Under the pieces are notes generated by a model, which was not told the origin of the DNA, searched no databases, and saw only the letters and a program-made list of their open reading frames with translations. DNA of 53,649 bases from Metabacillus litoralis (GTDB lineage: Bacteria; Bacillota; Bacilli; Bacillales; Bacillaceae): contig NZ_VOQF01000022.1 in NCBI RefSeq assembly GCF_007994985.1, forward strand, positions 1-53,649, written 5' to 3'. Within the stretch, counting starts at the first letter, position 1. Every line of letters begins with the position of its first letter. This document shows, piece after piece, positions 46,294 through 53,649 of the stretch. Position numbers and translations under genes: made by a program.

Positions 46294-46512
46294 ACACAAG
46301 TCCCCTTATATCTAGACTATACACTATTTTATACCATCTGTCTGTTTTGTTATTGTGACAATTATTTGAATAGCCGTAACTCGCTACTATTCAATGAAAT
46401 CAAGTAAAAAATCATACAATCTACCATACAAAATTCACCATCTTAAATAGTGTCTTTGTTGCCCATAAGCAGTTATTAAGCTACACTTAAAGCATTAGTA
46501 GAGGTGAAATAT

Positions 46513-48450
46513 ATGATATTACTACAAATAAATCAACTTAGTAAATTTTTCGGTGCTGATCCTATTTTAACGAATATTAAGCTAGAAGTACAAACAAGAG
46601 ATAAAATTGCCCTTGTTGGTCGTAATGGAGCAGGGAAATCTACCCTTTTAAAAATAATAGCAGGTCAGATCGCCTACGATTCTGGTGAAATGATTAAACC
46701 AAAGGATGCTACAATCGGCTACCTTGCACAAGACACTGGATTAGAATCAACACTTTCTATTTGGGAAGAAATGAATACAGTGTTCAAAGACTTAAAATCA
46801 ATGGAAACAGAAATGAGAAATGCCGAGCAAAAAATGGCTACTGTTGATCCTGATAAAGACGCACAGAAATTTGAGCAGCTTTTAAAGGATTATGATCGAT
46901 TACAGGTGAAATTTAAAGAAAAAGGTGGATATCAATATGAAGCAGATATCCGCTCGGTTCTCCACGGATTAGGTTTTAGTACTTTTGATCCGAGCACAAA
47001 AATCTCTTCCTTAAGTGGTGGCCAAAAAACGAGACTTGCTTTAGGGAAATTATTATTAACAAGTCCTCATCTTCTTATATTAGATGAACCAACAAACCAT
47101 CTAGATATTGAAACTCTTACATGGCTTGAGCAATATTTACAAAACTATTCTGGAGCCATCTTAATCGTATCACATGACCGTTATTTCTTAGATAAGATTG
47201 TTTCACAGGTTTATGAAATTAGTCGACATACTAGTACGAAATTCACTGGTAATTATAGTAGTTACTTAAAGTATAAAGCTGAAAACTATGAAAAAGAAAT
47301 GAAGTCATATGATAAGCAGCAGGAGGAAGTCGCCAAGCTAAAGGATTTTATTCAACGAAATTTAGCACGTGCATCAACAACTAAGCTTGCTCAAAGCAGG
47401 CGTAAGAAATTAGAGAAAATGGATTTAATGCACAAACCACTCGGAGATGAAAAATCAGCTAATATTCAATTTGATATTGAAAGACAAAGTGGAAATGATG
47501 TATTAAAAGCAGAAAATATCTCTGTATCGTATGACGGTGCCACACCAGTTATTTCTGATATCTCCTTCTCTATTTCTCGTGGTGATAGCATTGCTCTAGT
47601 TGGACCTAATGGTATTGGAAAATCTACTTTATTAAAATCTGTTGTATCAAAGCTAGATTCCTTAACAGGATCATTTGCTTTAGGATCTAATGTCCAAATT
47701 GGCTACTATGACCAGCAACAAGCAGATCTCACTTCTAATAAACGAGTTGTGGACGAGCTATGGGACGATTATCCTAACAAAACAGAAAAAGAAATCCGTA
47801 CAATTCTTGGTAACTTTCTGTTTTCTGGAGACGATGTATTAAAGCCTGTTTCAACCTTAAGTGGAGGAGAAAAAGCTCGACTTGCTTTATCCAAATTAAT
47901 GCTACAAAACGCAAATTTTCTTATACTTGACGAACCAACGAACCATTTGGATTTAGATAGTAAAGAAATTTTAGAAAATGCACTAATAGATTATCCTGGG
48001 ACCATTCTTTTTGTTTCACATGATAGATATTTTATTAATAGAATTGCCACAAAGGTATTTGAGCTATCTAAGCATCAGCTAACAGAATATCTCGGTGATT
48101 ATGATTATTATTTAACAAAACAAGAAGAACTGTTAGAGCATGAACGTTTAGAACAAGTAACTCGTGAAGGATCTTCTAATAAGAAAGCAGATGTTACCCA
48201 ACCAGAAGGCAAATTAAATTATCAACAAGAAAAGGAATTAAAAAAGCTCGAACGACAAAAGCAACGTAGAATTGAAGAAATCGAAAATGAAATAAGTGAA
48301 ATCGAAGAAAAAATCGAAAAAAATGAAGCTTTACTATGTGATCCTGAAATCTATCAAAATCACGAAGAAGTACAAAAATTAAATACCGAAACCGAGCTCC
48401 TGCAATCAAAATTAGAAGAATTAATGACAGAGTGGGAACAGCTACATTAA
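46513..48450 (+). CDS. ydiF: ABC-F family ATPase (YdiF type)
   Basis: A soluble 645-aa protein with two ABC domains and no membrane part. Walker A motifs are GRNGAGKST (about 36-44) and GPNGIGKST (about 355). Signatures are LSGGQKTRLALG and LSGGEKARLALS, with a Walker B LDEPTNHLD in each. The linker between the domains and a C-terminal coiled coil rich in Glu/Lys complete an ABC-F ribosome-associated factor. The ATG at 46513 follows GAGGTG. It probably helps stalled or stressed ribosomes. Its precise role is unknown. Confidence 0.95.
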   Translation: MILLQINQLSKFFGADPILTNIKLEVQTRDKIALVGRNGAGKSTLLKIIAGQIAYDSGEMIKPKDATIGYLAQDTGLESTLSIWEEMNTVFKDLKSMETEMRNAEQKMATVDPDKDAQKFEQLLKDYDRLQVKFKEKGGYQYEADIRSVLHGLGFSTFDPSTKISSLSGGQKTRLALGKLLLTSPHLLILDEPTNHLDIETLTWLEQYLQNYSGAILIVSHDRYFLDKIVSQVYEISRHTSTKFTGNYSSYLKYKAENYEKEMKSYDKQQEEVAKLKDFIQRNLARASTTKLAQSRRKKLEKMDLMHKPLGDEKSANIQFDIERQSGNDVLKAENISVSYDGATPVISDISFSISRGDSIALVGPNGIGKSTLLKSVVSKLDSLTGSFALGSNVQIGYYDQQQADLTSNKRVVDELWDDYPNKTEKEIRTILGNFLFSGDDVLKPVSTLSGGEKARLALSKLMLQNANFLILDEPTNHLDLDSKEILENALIDYPGTILFVSHDRYFINRIATKVFELSKHQLTEYLGDYDYYLTKQEELLEHERLEQVTREGSSNKKADVTQPEGKLNYQQEKELKKLERQKQRRIEEIENEISEIEEKIEKNEALLCDPEIYQNHEEVQKLNTETELLQSKLEELMTEWEQLH

Positions 48451-48477
48451 ACAGTGAGAATTTCTCACTGTTTTTTT
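48450..48477 (+). terminator. Terminator of ydiF
   Basis: An 11-bp perfect stem AAACAGTGAGA/TCTCACTGTTT overlaps the stop codon and runs into TTTTTTT. Confidence 0.93.
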
Positions 48478-48483
48478 GTATCA

Positions 48484-48500
48484 TTGGGGTCTGACCCCAA
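48484..48500. repeat. GGGGTCTGACCCC palindrome
   Basis: TTGGGGTC/GACCCCAA form an 8-bp palindrome around a single T. The same kind of short palindrome is common near gene ends in Bacillus (recollection). No function can be read from it. Confidence 0.6.
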
Positions 48501-48552
48501 GGTTTAGCATATTTTTTCGACATATTTTTATTAACTCAATTTAAGAAGTGAA

Positions 48553-48775
48553 GTTTCCACAAAAACAGGTTTTTCAACAGTTCTTTATCCACACAAGAAA
48601 TCCTTTATTTCCAACATATCAACAGACTTATACACATTGTCCACAGTTTTTAAGATTTTTTACCAACTTATACACAGGCTAAAATTTATTGATATGACAG
48701 CATTTTTTAAACTTTTACACATTTCTACAATTATCGTGTATATTCTGTGGATAAGTCTGTTAGCAATCTGGATAA
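48553..48775. promoter_or_regulatory. DnaA-box cluster between ydiF and tsaD
   Basis: Perfect TTATCCACA at 48585-48593 and, reversed, TGTGGATAA at 48746-48754. Near matches are TTATACACA (48628-48636), TTGTCCACA (48637-48645, directly abutting), TTATACACA (48668-48676), TTTTACACA (48713-48721) and reversed TCTGGATAA (48767-48775). Six or seven boxes in 0.2 kb of AT-rich, gene-free DNA is far above chance. The consensus for DnaA is TTATNCACA. Confidence 0.85.
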
Positions 48776-48877
48776 CCCTCATTTTCATAAATTTATTCTG
48801 AAAAAATTGTAGATAGTTGACCTTTTCCCCTGTTAGTAACATTGTTTTCATACTATAACTACCACGACTTTCTTCAC

Positions 48878-48906
48878 AAAAAAAAGCCTTCGAAAAGTCG
48901 AAAGCT
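48878..48906 (-). terminator. Terminator of tsaD
   Basis: The minus strand shows the stem AGCTTTCGA/TCGAAGGCT with loop CTTT and a run of eight T, immediately after the tsaD stop. Confidence 0.9.
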
Positions 48907-48907
48907 G

Positions 48908-49930
48908 TTAATAAGATGTTAATTCTAAGCCGGGATTTGCATTTAACGCTAAATCACTTCTGACACCCTTATCATATAAAACACTACCTGCAGCTGCAAT
49001 CATTGCTGCATTATCTGTACAAAGAGATAGAGGTGGAATAATTAATTCTAATCCTTCTCTAGTGGCAAATTCCTTTTCTAATGCTGCTCGTAAACCTTTA
49101 TTTGCTGCTACACCTCCAGCAACCAATAACTGCTTTACTTTATATTTATCCACAGCATATCCAGTTTTTGTGACTAACACATCAATAACACTTGCTTGAA
49201 AGCTAGCCGCAACATCTTTAGGATCAAGTTCAATATCCTTTTGTTTTGCATTATGCAACGTGTTAATAACGGCTGACTTTAGACCACTAAAACTAAAATC
49301 AAAAGAACCTTCTCCAAGCCAAGCTCGTGGTAAATCGATAGATGGATTTCCTTCATGTGCTAAACGATCGATATGAGGACCACCTGGATAAGGAAGACCT
49401 AGTGTCCTGGCAACCTTATCATAAGCTTCCCCTGCAGCATCATCTAATGTTTCACCTATTACTTCAAAGCTACCATGTTCTTTCATATAAACAAGCTCCG
49501 TATGACCACCAGATACGACTAATGCAAGCAGTGGAAATTCCAGCTCTTTTATCAAACGGTTTGCATATATATGACCTGCAATGTGATGCACTCCAACTAG
49601 CGGAATATTATGTGCAAAAGCTAATGCCTTTGCTGCATTCACACCCGTTAATAGTGCTCCAACTAGCCCTGGTCCTTCTGTAACAGCAATTGCTGATAAA
49701 TCTTCAAACTTAAGCTCTGCGTTTTGCATAGCTTCTTCAAAAACAATAGTTAGTTGCTCTACATGATGTCTTGAAGCAATTTCAGGAACAACACCACCAA
49801 AGCGTTTATGGCTTTCTATCTGAGATGCAACAACATTTGCTACAATTTCCCGACCATTTTTTATAATAGCTGCAGCCGTTTCATCACAGCTTGTTTCAAT
49901 ACCCAATACATACTGATCTTTTTCACTCAT
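48908..49930 (-). CDS. tsaD: tRNA t6A37 threonylcarbamoyltransferase TsaD (Gcp)
   Basis: A 340-aa ASKHA-fold enzyme that transfers threonylcarbamoyl to A37 of ANN-decoding tRNAs. The N-terminal [13 protein letters not shown] and the metal-binding HHIAGH (HxxxH) are clear, with VSGGHTEL and [10 protein letters not shown] further on. The ATG at 49930 overlaps the rimI stop (ATGA). A GTG at 49945 is unlikely. It forms an operon with rimI, tsaB, tsaE and thiL. A DnaA-box cluster lies just past its terminator. Confidence 0.98.
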   Translation of the reverse strand: MSEKDQYVLGIETSCDETAAAIIKNGREIVANVVASQIESHKRFGGVVPEIASRHHVEQLTIVFEEAMQNAELKFEDLSAIAVTEGPGLVGALLTGVNAAKALAFAHNIPLVGVHHIAGHIYANRLIKELEFPLLALVVSGGHTELVYMKEHGSFEVIGETLDDAAGEAYDKVARTLGLPYPGGPHIDRLAHEGNPSIDLPRAWLGEGSFDFSFSGLKSAVINTLHNAKQKDIELDPKDVAASFQASVIDVLVTKTGYAVDKYKVKQLLVAGGVAANKGLRAALEKEFATREGLELIIPPLSLCTDNAAMIAAAGSVLYDKGVRSDLALNANPGLELTSY

Positions 49931-50391
49931 TCTAAATTCACCCACATTATTAAAGCATCTTCTTGATTATCTGTATAATACCTTTTTCTTATACCACCAG
50001 TAACAAAGCCAACTTTTTTATAAAGAGACTGGGCAACATGATTTGATACACGAACTTCTAGAGTTATCCTTTTCGCCTTCATTTCTTTACTTAACTGTAC
50101 CGCAAATTTAAGGAGAGATTCTCCAATATTTAGTCCCCGATAATCAGGATGAACCGCAATATTTGTAATTTGTGCATCCTCCATGATCACCCATAAACCA
50201 CAATATCCAATAATCTTGCCCTCTGATTCAACGACTATATATTTGGCAAATAAATTTTGCTCTAATTCATAAAGCAAAGATTCCTTTGACCAAGGAGCCG
50301 AAAAAGATAGTAATTCGATTTGATACACTTGTTCAATATCTTCTTTTATCATTTTTCTTATTGAAAGTTTATGATCCACTTTAGCCACCAT
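49927..50391 (-). CDS. rimI: Ribosomal protein S18 alanine N-acetyltransferase RimI
   Basis: A 154-aa GNAT enzyme. Motif A appears as [23 protein letters not shown], and the end [20 protein letters not shown] is diagnostic of RimI. The ATG at 50391 directly follows the tsaB stop. A GTG at 50379, with GGTGG upstream, is an alternative. It shares the operon with the t6A genes, the standard arrangement. Confidence 0.94.
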   Translation of the reverse strand: MVAKVDHKLSIRKMIKEDIEQVYQIELLSFSAPWSKESLLYELEQNLFAKYIVVESEGKIIGYCGLWVIMEDAQITNIAVHPDYRGLNIGESLLKFAVQLSKEMKAKRITLEVRVSNHVAQSLYKKVGFVTGGIRKRYYTDNQEDALIMWVNLE

Positions 50392-50392
50392 C

Positions 50393-51082
50393 TTACTTTT
50401 GCTGTTCTAGCCATTTTGCTTCAGCTTCTGCTAGACGAATATAATTTGGTACAAGGCTATGAACATCTGTTGCGTCTTTCATTAAACCAAGAAATGCTAA
50501 CTCACTTGGTCGCGGATTATGTAATGGTACTTGTCCAAATACAGCCTTTTCTCCTAATTCAGTTGAAATTAAATCTTTATGAAGACTCACATCATTACCA
50601 ACAAATAAAACATGCTCATTCTTTTCTTTAAGCATTTTAAGCCAATCTGTTAATAATAGATTTTGATCACTTTCTACACAAACAACTTCATTATTATGAT
50701 ATTGATATAAACCTGTATATACCTGTCCTCTTCTTGCATCAAACAGTGGTGAGATAAAACCATTAAAAAATCTACCGTTAGCAGCTAAAATCTCTAAACT
50801 AGAAACACCAATAATAGGTATATTCAGAGACCAAGCTAATGTTTTAGCAATTGATACACCTATACGAACACCAGTATATGATCCTGGACCAGTTGCTATA
50901 ATAATTTTTTCTAATTGATTCGGTGCTATATCACAATCCTGTAATAATTTCTCGATAGCAGGCATAGCACGAACAGAATGATTTTTCTTTAAATTTGTTA
51001 TATACTCACCAATAACTATATCTTCATCAACCAAAGCGATTCCAAGTACATTATTGGTTGTATCAATTGCCAATGCTTTCAT
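50393..51082 (-). CDS. tsaB: t6A biosynthesis protein TsaB
   Basis: A 229-aa ASKHA-fold partner of TsaD, the same length as B. subtilis YdiC. The N-terminal LAIDTTNNVLGIALVD and the ATGPGSYTGVRIG loop are typical. It lacks the TsaD metal site, as expected, and acts as the scaffold of TsaB-TsaD-TsaE. Its start overlaps the tsaE end by 20 bp. Confidence 0.97.
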   Translation of the reverse strand: MKALAIDTTNNVLGIALVDEDIVIGEYITNLKKNHSVRAMPAIEKLLQDCDIAPNQLEKIIIATGPGSYTGVRIGVSIAKTLAWSLNIPIIGVSSLEILAANGRFFNGFISPLFDARRGQVYTGLYQYHNNEVVCVESDQNLLLTDWLKMLKEKNEHVLFVGNDVSLHKDLISTELGEKAVFGQVPLHNPRPSELAFLGLMKDATDVHSLVPNYIRLAEAEAKWLEQQK

Positions 51083-51536
51083 TGCTTAACTCCTTACATA
51101 TATCTACATAATGAGAACCATAAGGAGTCATAATAATTTTCCTTGTTGTTTCATCCTCATAATAGATTTTAATATCTAAACGTTCTATTGGTAACTGATC
51201 CTTTATTAAATGAGCCCATTCAACAACTGTTATACCATCTCCATGGAAATACTCATCAAAGCCAAGATCTTCATCCTCATCTTCAACACGATATACATCC
51301 ATATGATATAATGGCAACCTTCCACCCTTATATTCTTTTATAATCGTGAAAGTAGGGCTATTAACATTACGCTGTATACCAAGTCCCTTAGCTAGTCCTT
51401 TTGTAAAAGTTGTTTTGCCAGCACCTAAATCACCTTCTAAGGTGATCACATCACCAGACATTACTTTGTTAGCCAAACTACTTGCTATTGCGGACGTTTC
51501 TTCAGCTGTCTTTGTTATTAATTCATATTGTTTCAC
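51063..51536 (-). CDS. tsaE: t6A biosynthesis ATPase TsaE
   Basis: A 157-aa P-loop ATPase with LEGDLGAGKTTFTKGLAKGLG (Walker A) and the downstream LYHMDVYR and EWAHLI motifs. It drives turnover of the TsaB-TsaD complex. The ATG lies 12 bp after the thiL stop. Position and size match B. subtilis YdiB. Confidence 0.97.
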   Translation of the reverse strand: MKQYELITKTAEETSAIASSLANKVMSGDVITLEGDLGAGKTTFTKGLAKGLGIQRNVNSPTFTIIKEYKGGRLPLYHMDVYRVEDEDEDLGFDEYFHGDGITVVEWAHLIKDQLPIERLDIKIYYEDETTRKIIMTPYGSHYVDICKELSNESIGN

Positions 51537-51547
51537 TTTTATTCACC

Positions 51548-52534
51548 TTACTTATTGTTGAAATGGTTATACCCTGACTTTTTTAATTGTATCATTTGAC
51601 CATTTCTATTTTTTAAAAGAACGTTATGATGTTGATTCGTTACAACCCCGATTTTGGTAATGGTTATATTTCTGTCCGTGCAAGCTTGCTTTAACTTATC
51701 CCATTCTCGTTCAGAGGTTGTGCCAACTAGTTCGAAATCTTCTCCACCATATAAAATCCACTTTTTGATATCATAAACATCTTGCATTGATCGTAGTTCC
51801 TTACTTACCGGTATATGTTCTTCGTTAATGATCATACCTAGCTTACTTGCTTCAACAAGTTCATTTAGCTCACTTGCTAAGCCATCACTAATATCATTTA
51901 GAGAAGCTCGCTCTAGTTCTGCAATGATTTGCCCTGCCTCAACTTGAGCAATTGGTCTTTTATGACGATTCACTAAATAGTTTTGAATAGTAGGGTGAAT
52001 ATTTTCTATTTCTTCTAATAAAATAGACAACCCTGCTGAAGAATCACCAATTGTTCCAGTCACAAAAACAATATCTCGATCTTCTGCTTTATTCCTTAGT
52101 GTTTGAACATGACTTTCAGCTTCACCAATCACAGTTACTGTAATAACCAATTTATCAGACGTAGAAACGGTATCACCACCGATTAAGTCCATTTTATATG
52201 TGCTAGAAAGCTCCTCCATTCCTTCATAGATCTGAATTAACTCATCCTCAGTCCATGTTGATGGAATTGCGATAGACACAAGATAATATAACGGTAATGC
52301 TCCCATTGCAGCAATATCACTTATATTTACAGCAAGAGCTTTATAACCAATATCTTGTGGTGAAGATAGATTCTTTAAAAAATGGACACCTTCTACCATT
52401 GTATCAACACAAACCACTTGGTTGTAAGAATTCGTTGGTTGGTAAACTGCAGCATCATCGCCAATACCAACCATCACCTGTTTGCTAAAATTTCGTGTAG
52501 GTTTTACCTTATTAATAAAATCAAATTCATCCAT
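51548..52534 (-). CDS. thiL: Thiamine-monophosphate kinase ThiL
   Basis: A 328-aa enzyme that phosphorylates thiamine monophosphate to the diphosphate. Signatures are VGIGDDAAVY (ATP/Mg site), ALAVNISDIAAMGALP, IGGDTVS and LNDISDGLASEL. The ATG at 52534 has GGAG 7 nt upstream and matches MDEFD... of B. subtilis. A TTG at 52546 lies at the ribosome binding site itself. It is the first gene of the thiL-tsaE-tsaB-rimI-tsaD operon. Confidence 0.97.
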   Translation of the reverse strand: MDEFDFINKVKPTRNFSKQVMVGIGDDAAVYQPTNSYNQVVCVDTMVEGVHFLKNLSSPQDIGYKALAVNISDIAAMGALPLYYLVSIAIPSTWTEDELIQIYEGMEELSSTYKMDLIGGDTVSTSDKLVITVTVIGEAESHVQTLRNKAEDRDIVFVTGTIGDSSAGLSILLEEIENIHPTIQNYLVNRHKRPIAQVEAGQIIAELERASLNDISDGLASELNELVEASKLGMIINEEHIPVSKELRSMQDVYDIKKWILYGGEDFELVGTTSEREWDKLKQACTDRNITITKIGVVTNQHHNVLLKNRNGQMIQLKKSGYNHFNNK

Positions 52535-52640
52535 GTGTTTCTCCAATATAAATTTAATTTTGTCATGATGCTTTTTGTATTAAAGGTTCTTTAAGAATGC
52601 CACAAAGTTAATATAGTAACTAAACAATAATAGCGTTATT

Positions 52641-52671
52641 AAAAAACCTTAGGAATTTGTTTCCTAAGGGA
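52641..52671 (-). terminator. Second terminator before thiL
   Basis: The minus strand shows the stem CCTTAGGAA/TTCCTAAGG with a short loop and TTTTTTAAT. It insulates thiL from the rRNA/tRNA transcript. Nothing else is recognised between it and thiL. Confidence 0.88.
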
Positions 52672-52795
52672 ATATCTCTATTCAGTTTAACCAATAATTA
52701 TAGTTTATCCAAGTTTTATTCTTTCTATCGTATCATAGATGACTTTCTATAGGTAAAGATTGTTTCTATTATATACAGTTAAAATAAAAAAGAGC

Positions 52796-52823
52796 ATAAA
52801 AAAAACGAAACATCAATGTTTCG
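52796..52823 (-). terminator. Terminator of the rRNA-tRNA operon
   Basis: A perfect 8-bp stem CGAAACAT/ATGTTTCG with a 2-nt centre is followed by eight T on the minus strand, 17 bp past tRNA-Asp. Confidence 0.9.
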
Positions 52824-52839
52824 AATTGTTTAATATGTA

Positions 52840-52916
52840 TGGCGGTCCGGACGGGACTCGAACCCGCGACCTCCTGCGTGACAGGCAGGCATTCTAACCA
52901 ACTGAACTACCGGACC
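52840..52916 (-). tRNA. tRNA-Asp (anticodon GTC)
   Basis: A 77-nt cloverleaf from GGTCCGG to encoded CCA. The anticodon loop CTGTCAC gives GTC, the D-arm is GTTCAGTTGGTTAGAAT, and the T-arm is GGGTTCGAGTCCC. It is the last gene of the rRNA operon transcript. Confidence 0.97.
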
Positions 52917-53017
52917 AATTTTTTTCACGTAGTGAAAATAAACTTCCTTGCATTTTTCTTAAAGAGCTTAGTAAGAATATATAATTTACTTTAAGCATTC
53001 TTACACACAAGAAAATT

Positions 53018-53094
<77 letters not shown>

Positions 53095-53134
53095 ATAATA
53101 AAAAATTATTAAATTAAGTGAAAACTTAATAATT

Positions 53135-53250
<116 letters not shown>

Positions 53251-53592
53251 TAATTGGTTTACGGCTTCCGATGAACTTCACATTTCTGCGTCATCGATTT
53301 TCGTAAACATCCTCACGTACTGAAGTACGCTCCGGTGTCTCCTCTATCGATTCCTTGAACTGCTCGTTCCTCGAAACCCTCTTACTCTTTACAGAGTCTT
53401 CAGGAATAATATATTCCTTCAAAACTAGATAACGATTATACAATACAATTCACTAACGTTCGCTTATTTGTCCAGCTCCAGAAGCCAAATCCTACGGTAA
53501 TTTCACTCTCTCGGACGAAGTCAAAGGACGACTTCTTCTCGATCGCTCCAATTCCCTATGGATTTAACGGGCTTCTTACGCTTTTCTATTTA
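53251..53592 (-). other. 23S-5S internal spacer (about 340 bp) with structured elements
   Basis: No gene. Two structured parts are visible. Next to 23S, AAGCC...AAATCC pairs with GGATTT...GGCTT across about 100 nt. Nearer 5S there is a CGTAC/GTACG hairpin between two ATCGAT motifs. TTGAAGGAATATATTATTCC near 53410 may be a processing stem. Confidence 0.6.
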
Positions 53593-53649
53593 GGTTAAGT
53601 CCTCGATCGATTAGTATCTGTCAGCTCCACACGTCACCGCGCTTCCACC
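53593..53649 (-). rRNA. rrl: 23S ribosomal RNA, 3' end (partial)
   Basis: The minus strand reads GGTGGAAGCGCGGTGACGTG, then GAGCTGACAGATACTAATCG and ends near GAGGACTTAACC, the known 3' end of Bacillus 23S rRNA. The rest lies beyond the window. Confidence 0.93.

Noticed and set aside
48194-48523. 109-codon minus-strand frame over the ydiF end
   Set aside because: It is a shadow of the ydiF coiled-coil region and of the terminator, without its own start signals.

Overview
The window looks like a low-GC, spore-forming Bacillaceae chromosome (Bacillus sensu lato, not B. subtilis itself). The evidence is the B. subtilis-like block thiL-tsaE-tsaB-rimI-tsaD-ydiF-moaC-rex-tatA-tatC-ydiK-ydiL-groES-groEL, a yeaC-yeaD-yebA-guaA-pbuG block, a CIRCE element, strong AGGAGG ribosome binding sites, a CotF-type spore coat gene, and guanine and Mn2+ riboswitches. 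The window is bracketed by two rRNA operons on the minus strand. The right edge holds the 23S 3' end, 5S, tRNA-fMet and tRNA-Asp. The left edge holds an rRNA-type promoter and pre-16S leader reading out of the window.

Layout, left to right. 0-8.3 kb (minus): pbuG and guaA, each behind its own C74-type guanine riboswitch, then yebA/yeaD/yeaC (transglutaminase, DUF58, MoxR ATPase). 8.4-11 kb: a small PH-domain gene and two copies of a 0.3-kb composite intergenic repeat built on 20-bp tandem units. The second copy is interrupted by a complete IS3-family element with a GATT target duplication. 11-13.4 kb: a HAD phosphatase, an acetyltransferase and a WHH-type nuclease-toxin-like protein. 14-16.5 kb: DUF4317 and a TerC-family gene behind a yybP-ykoY Mn riboswitch. 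17-22.3 kb: a Fur-controlled ferric-iron ABC operon divergent from a double ferritin-like protein. 22.4-28 kb: YqcI/YcgG, a DDAH-like enzyme, CotF-like, MOSC and Uma2 genes, with gene fossils between them. 28-36 kb: a membrane protein, then an intact sugar ABC transporter next to wrecked GH3 and GH30 hydrolase genes. 37-39.5 kb: a large LPETA-anchored PAP2/haloperoxidase-like surface protein. 40-52.5 kb: the conserved groE/tat/rex/moaC/tsa/thiL block, with a DnaA-box cluster between ydiF and tsaD. 52.8 kb to the end: tRNAs and rRNA.

Functional links. Guanine-responsive attenuation joins GMP synthesis (guaA) to purine uptake (pbuG). Iron import is opposite a ferritin-like gene, with Fur sites over the import promoter. 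TsaB, TsaD and TsaE are the t6A tRNA-modification proteins. TatA and TatC form a minimal Tat translocase. GroES and GroEL are under HrcA/CIRCE control.

The accessory part carries traces of past rearrangement: tail fragments of DUF4317, of the yqcI/ddaH pair and of groEL lie away from the intact genes, and there is an ISL3-type transposase remnant. The most interesting non-coding signals are the DnaA-box cluster, the multi-strand riboswitch platforms, the 20-bp-period repeat, and a 0.8-kb segment flanked by direct repeats of the groEL 3' end.
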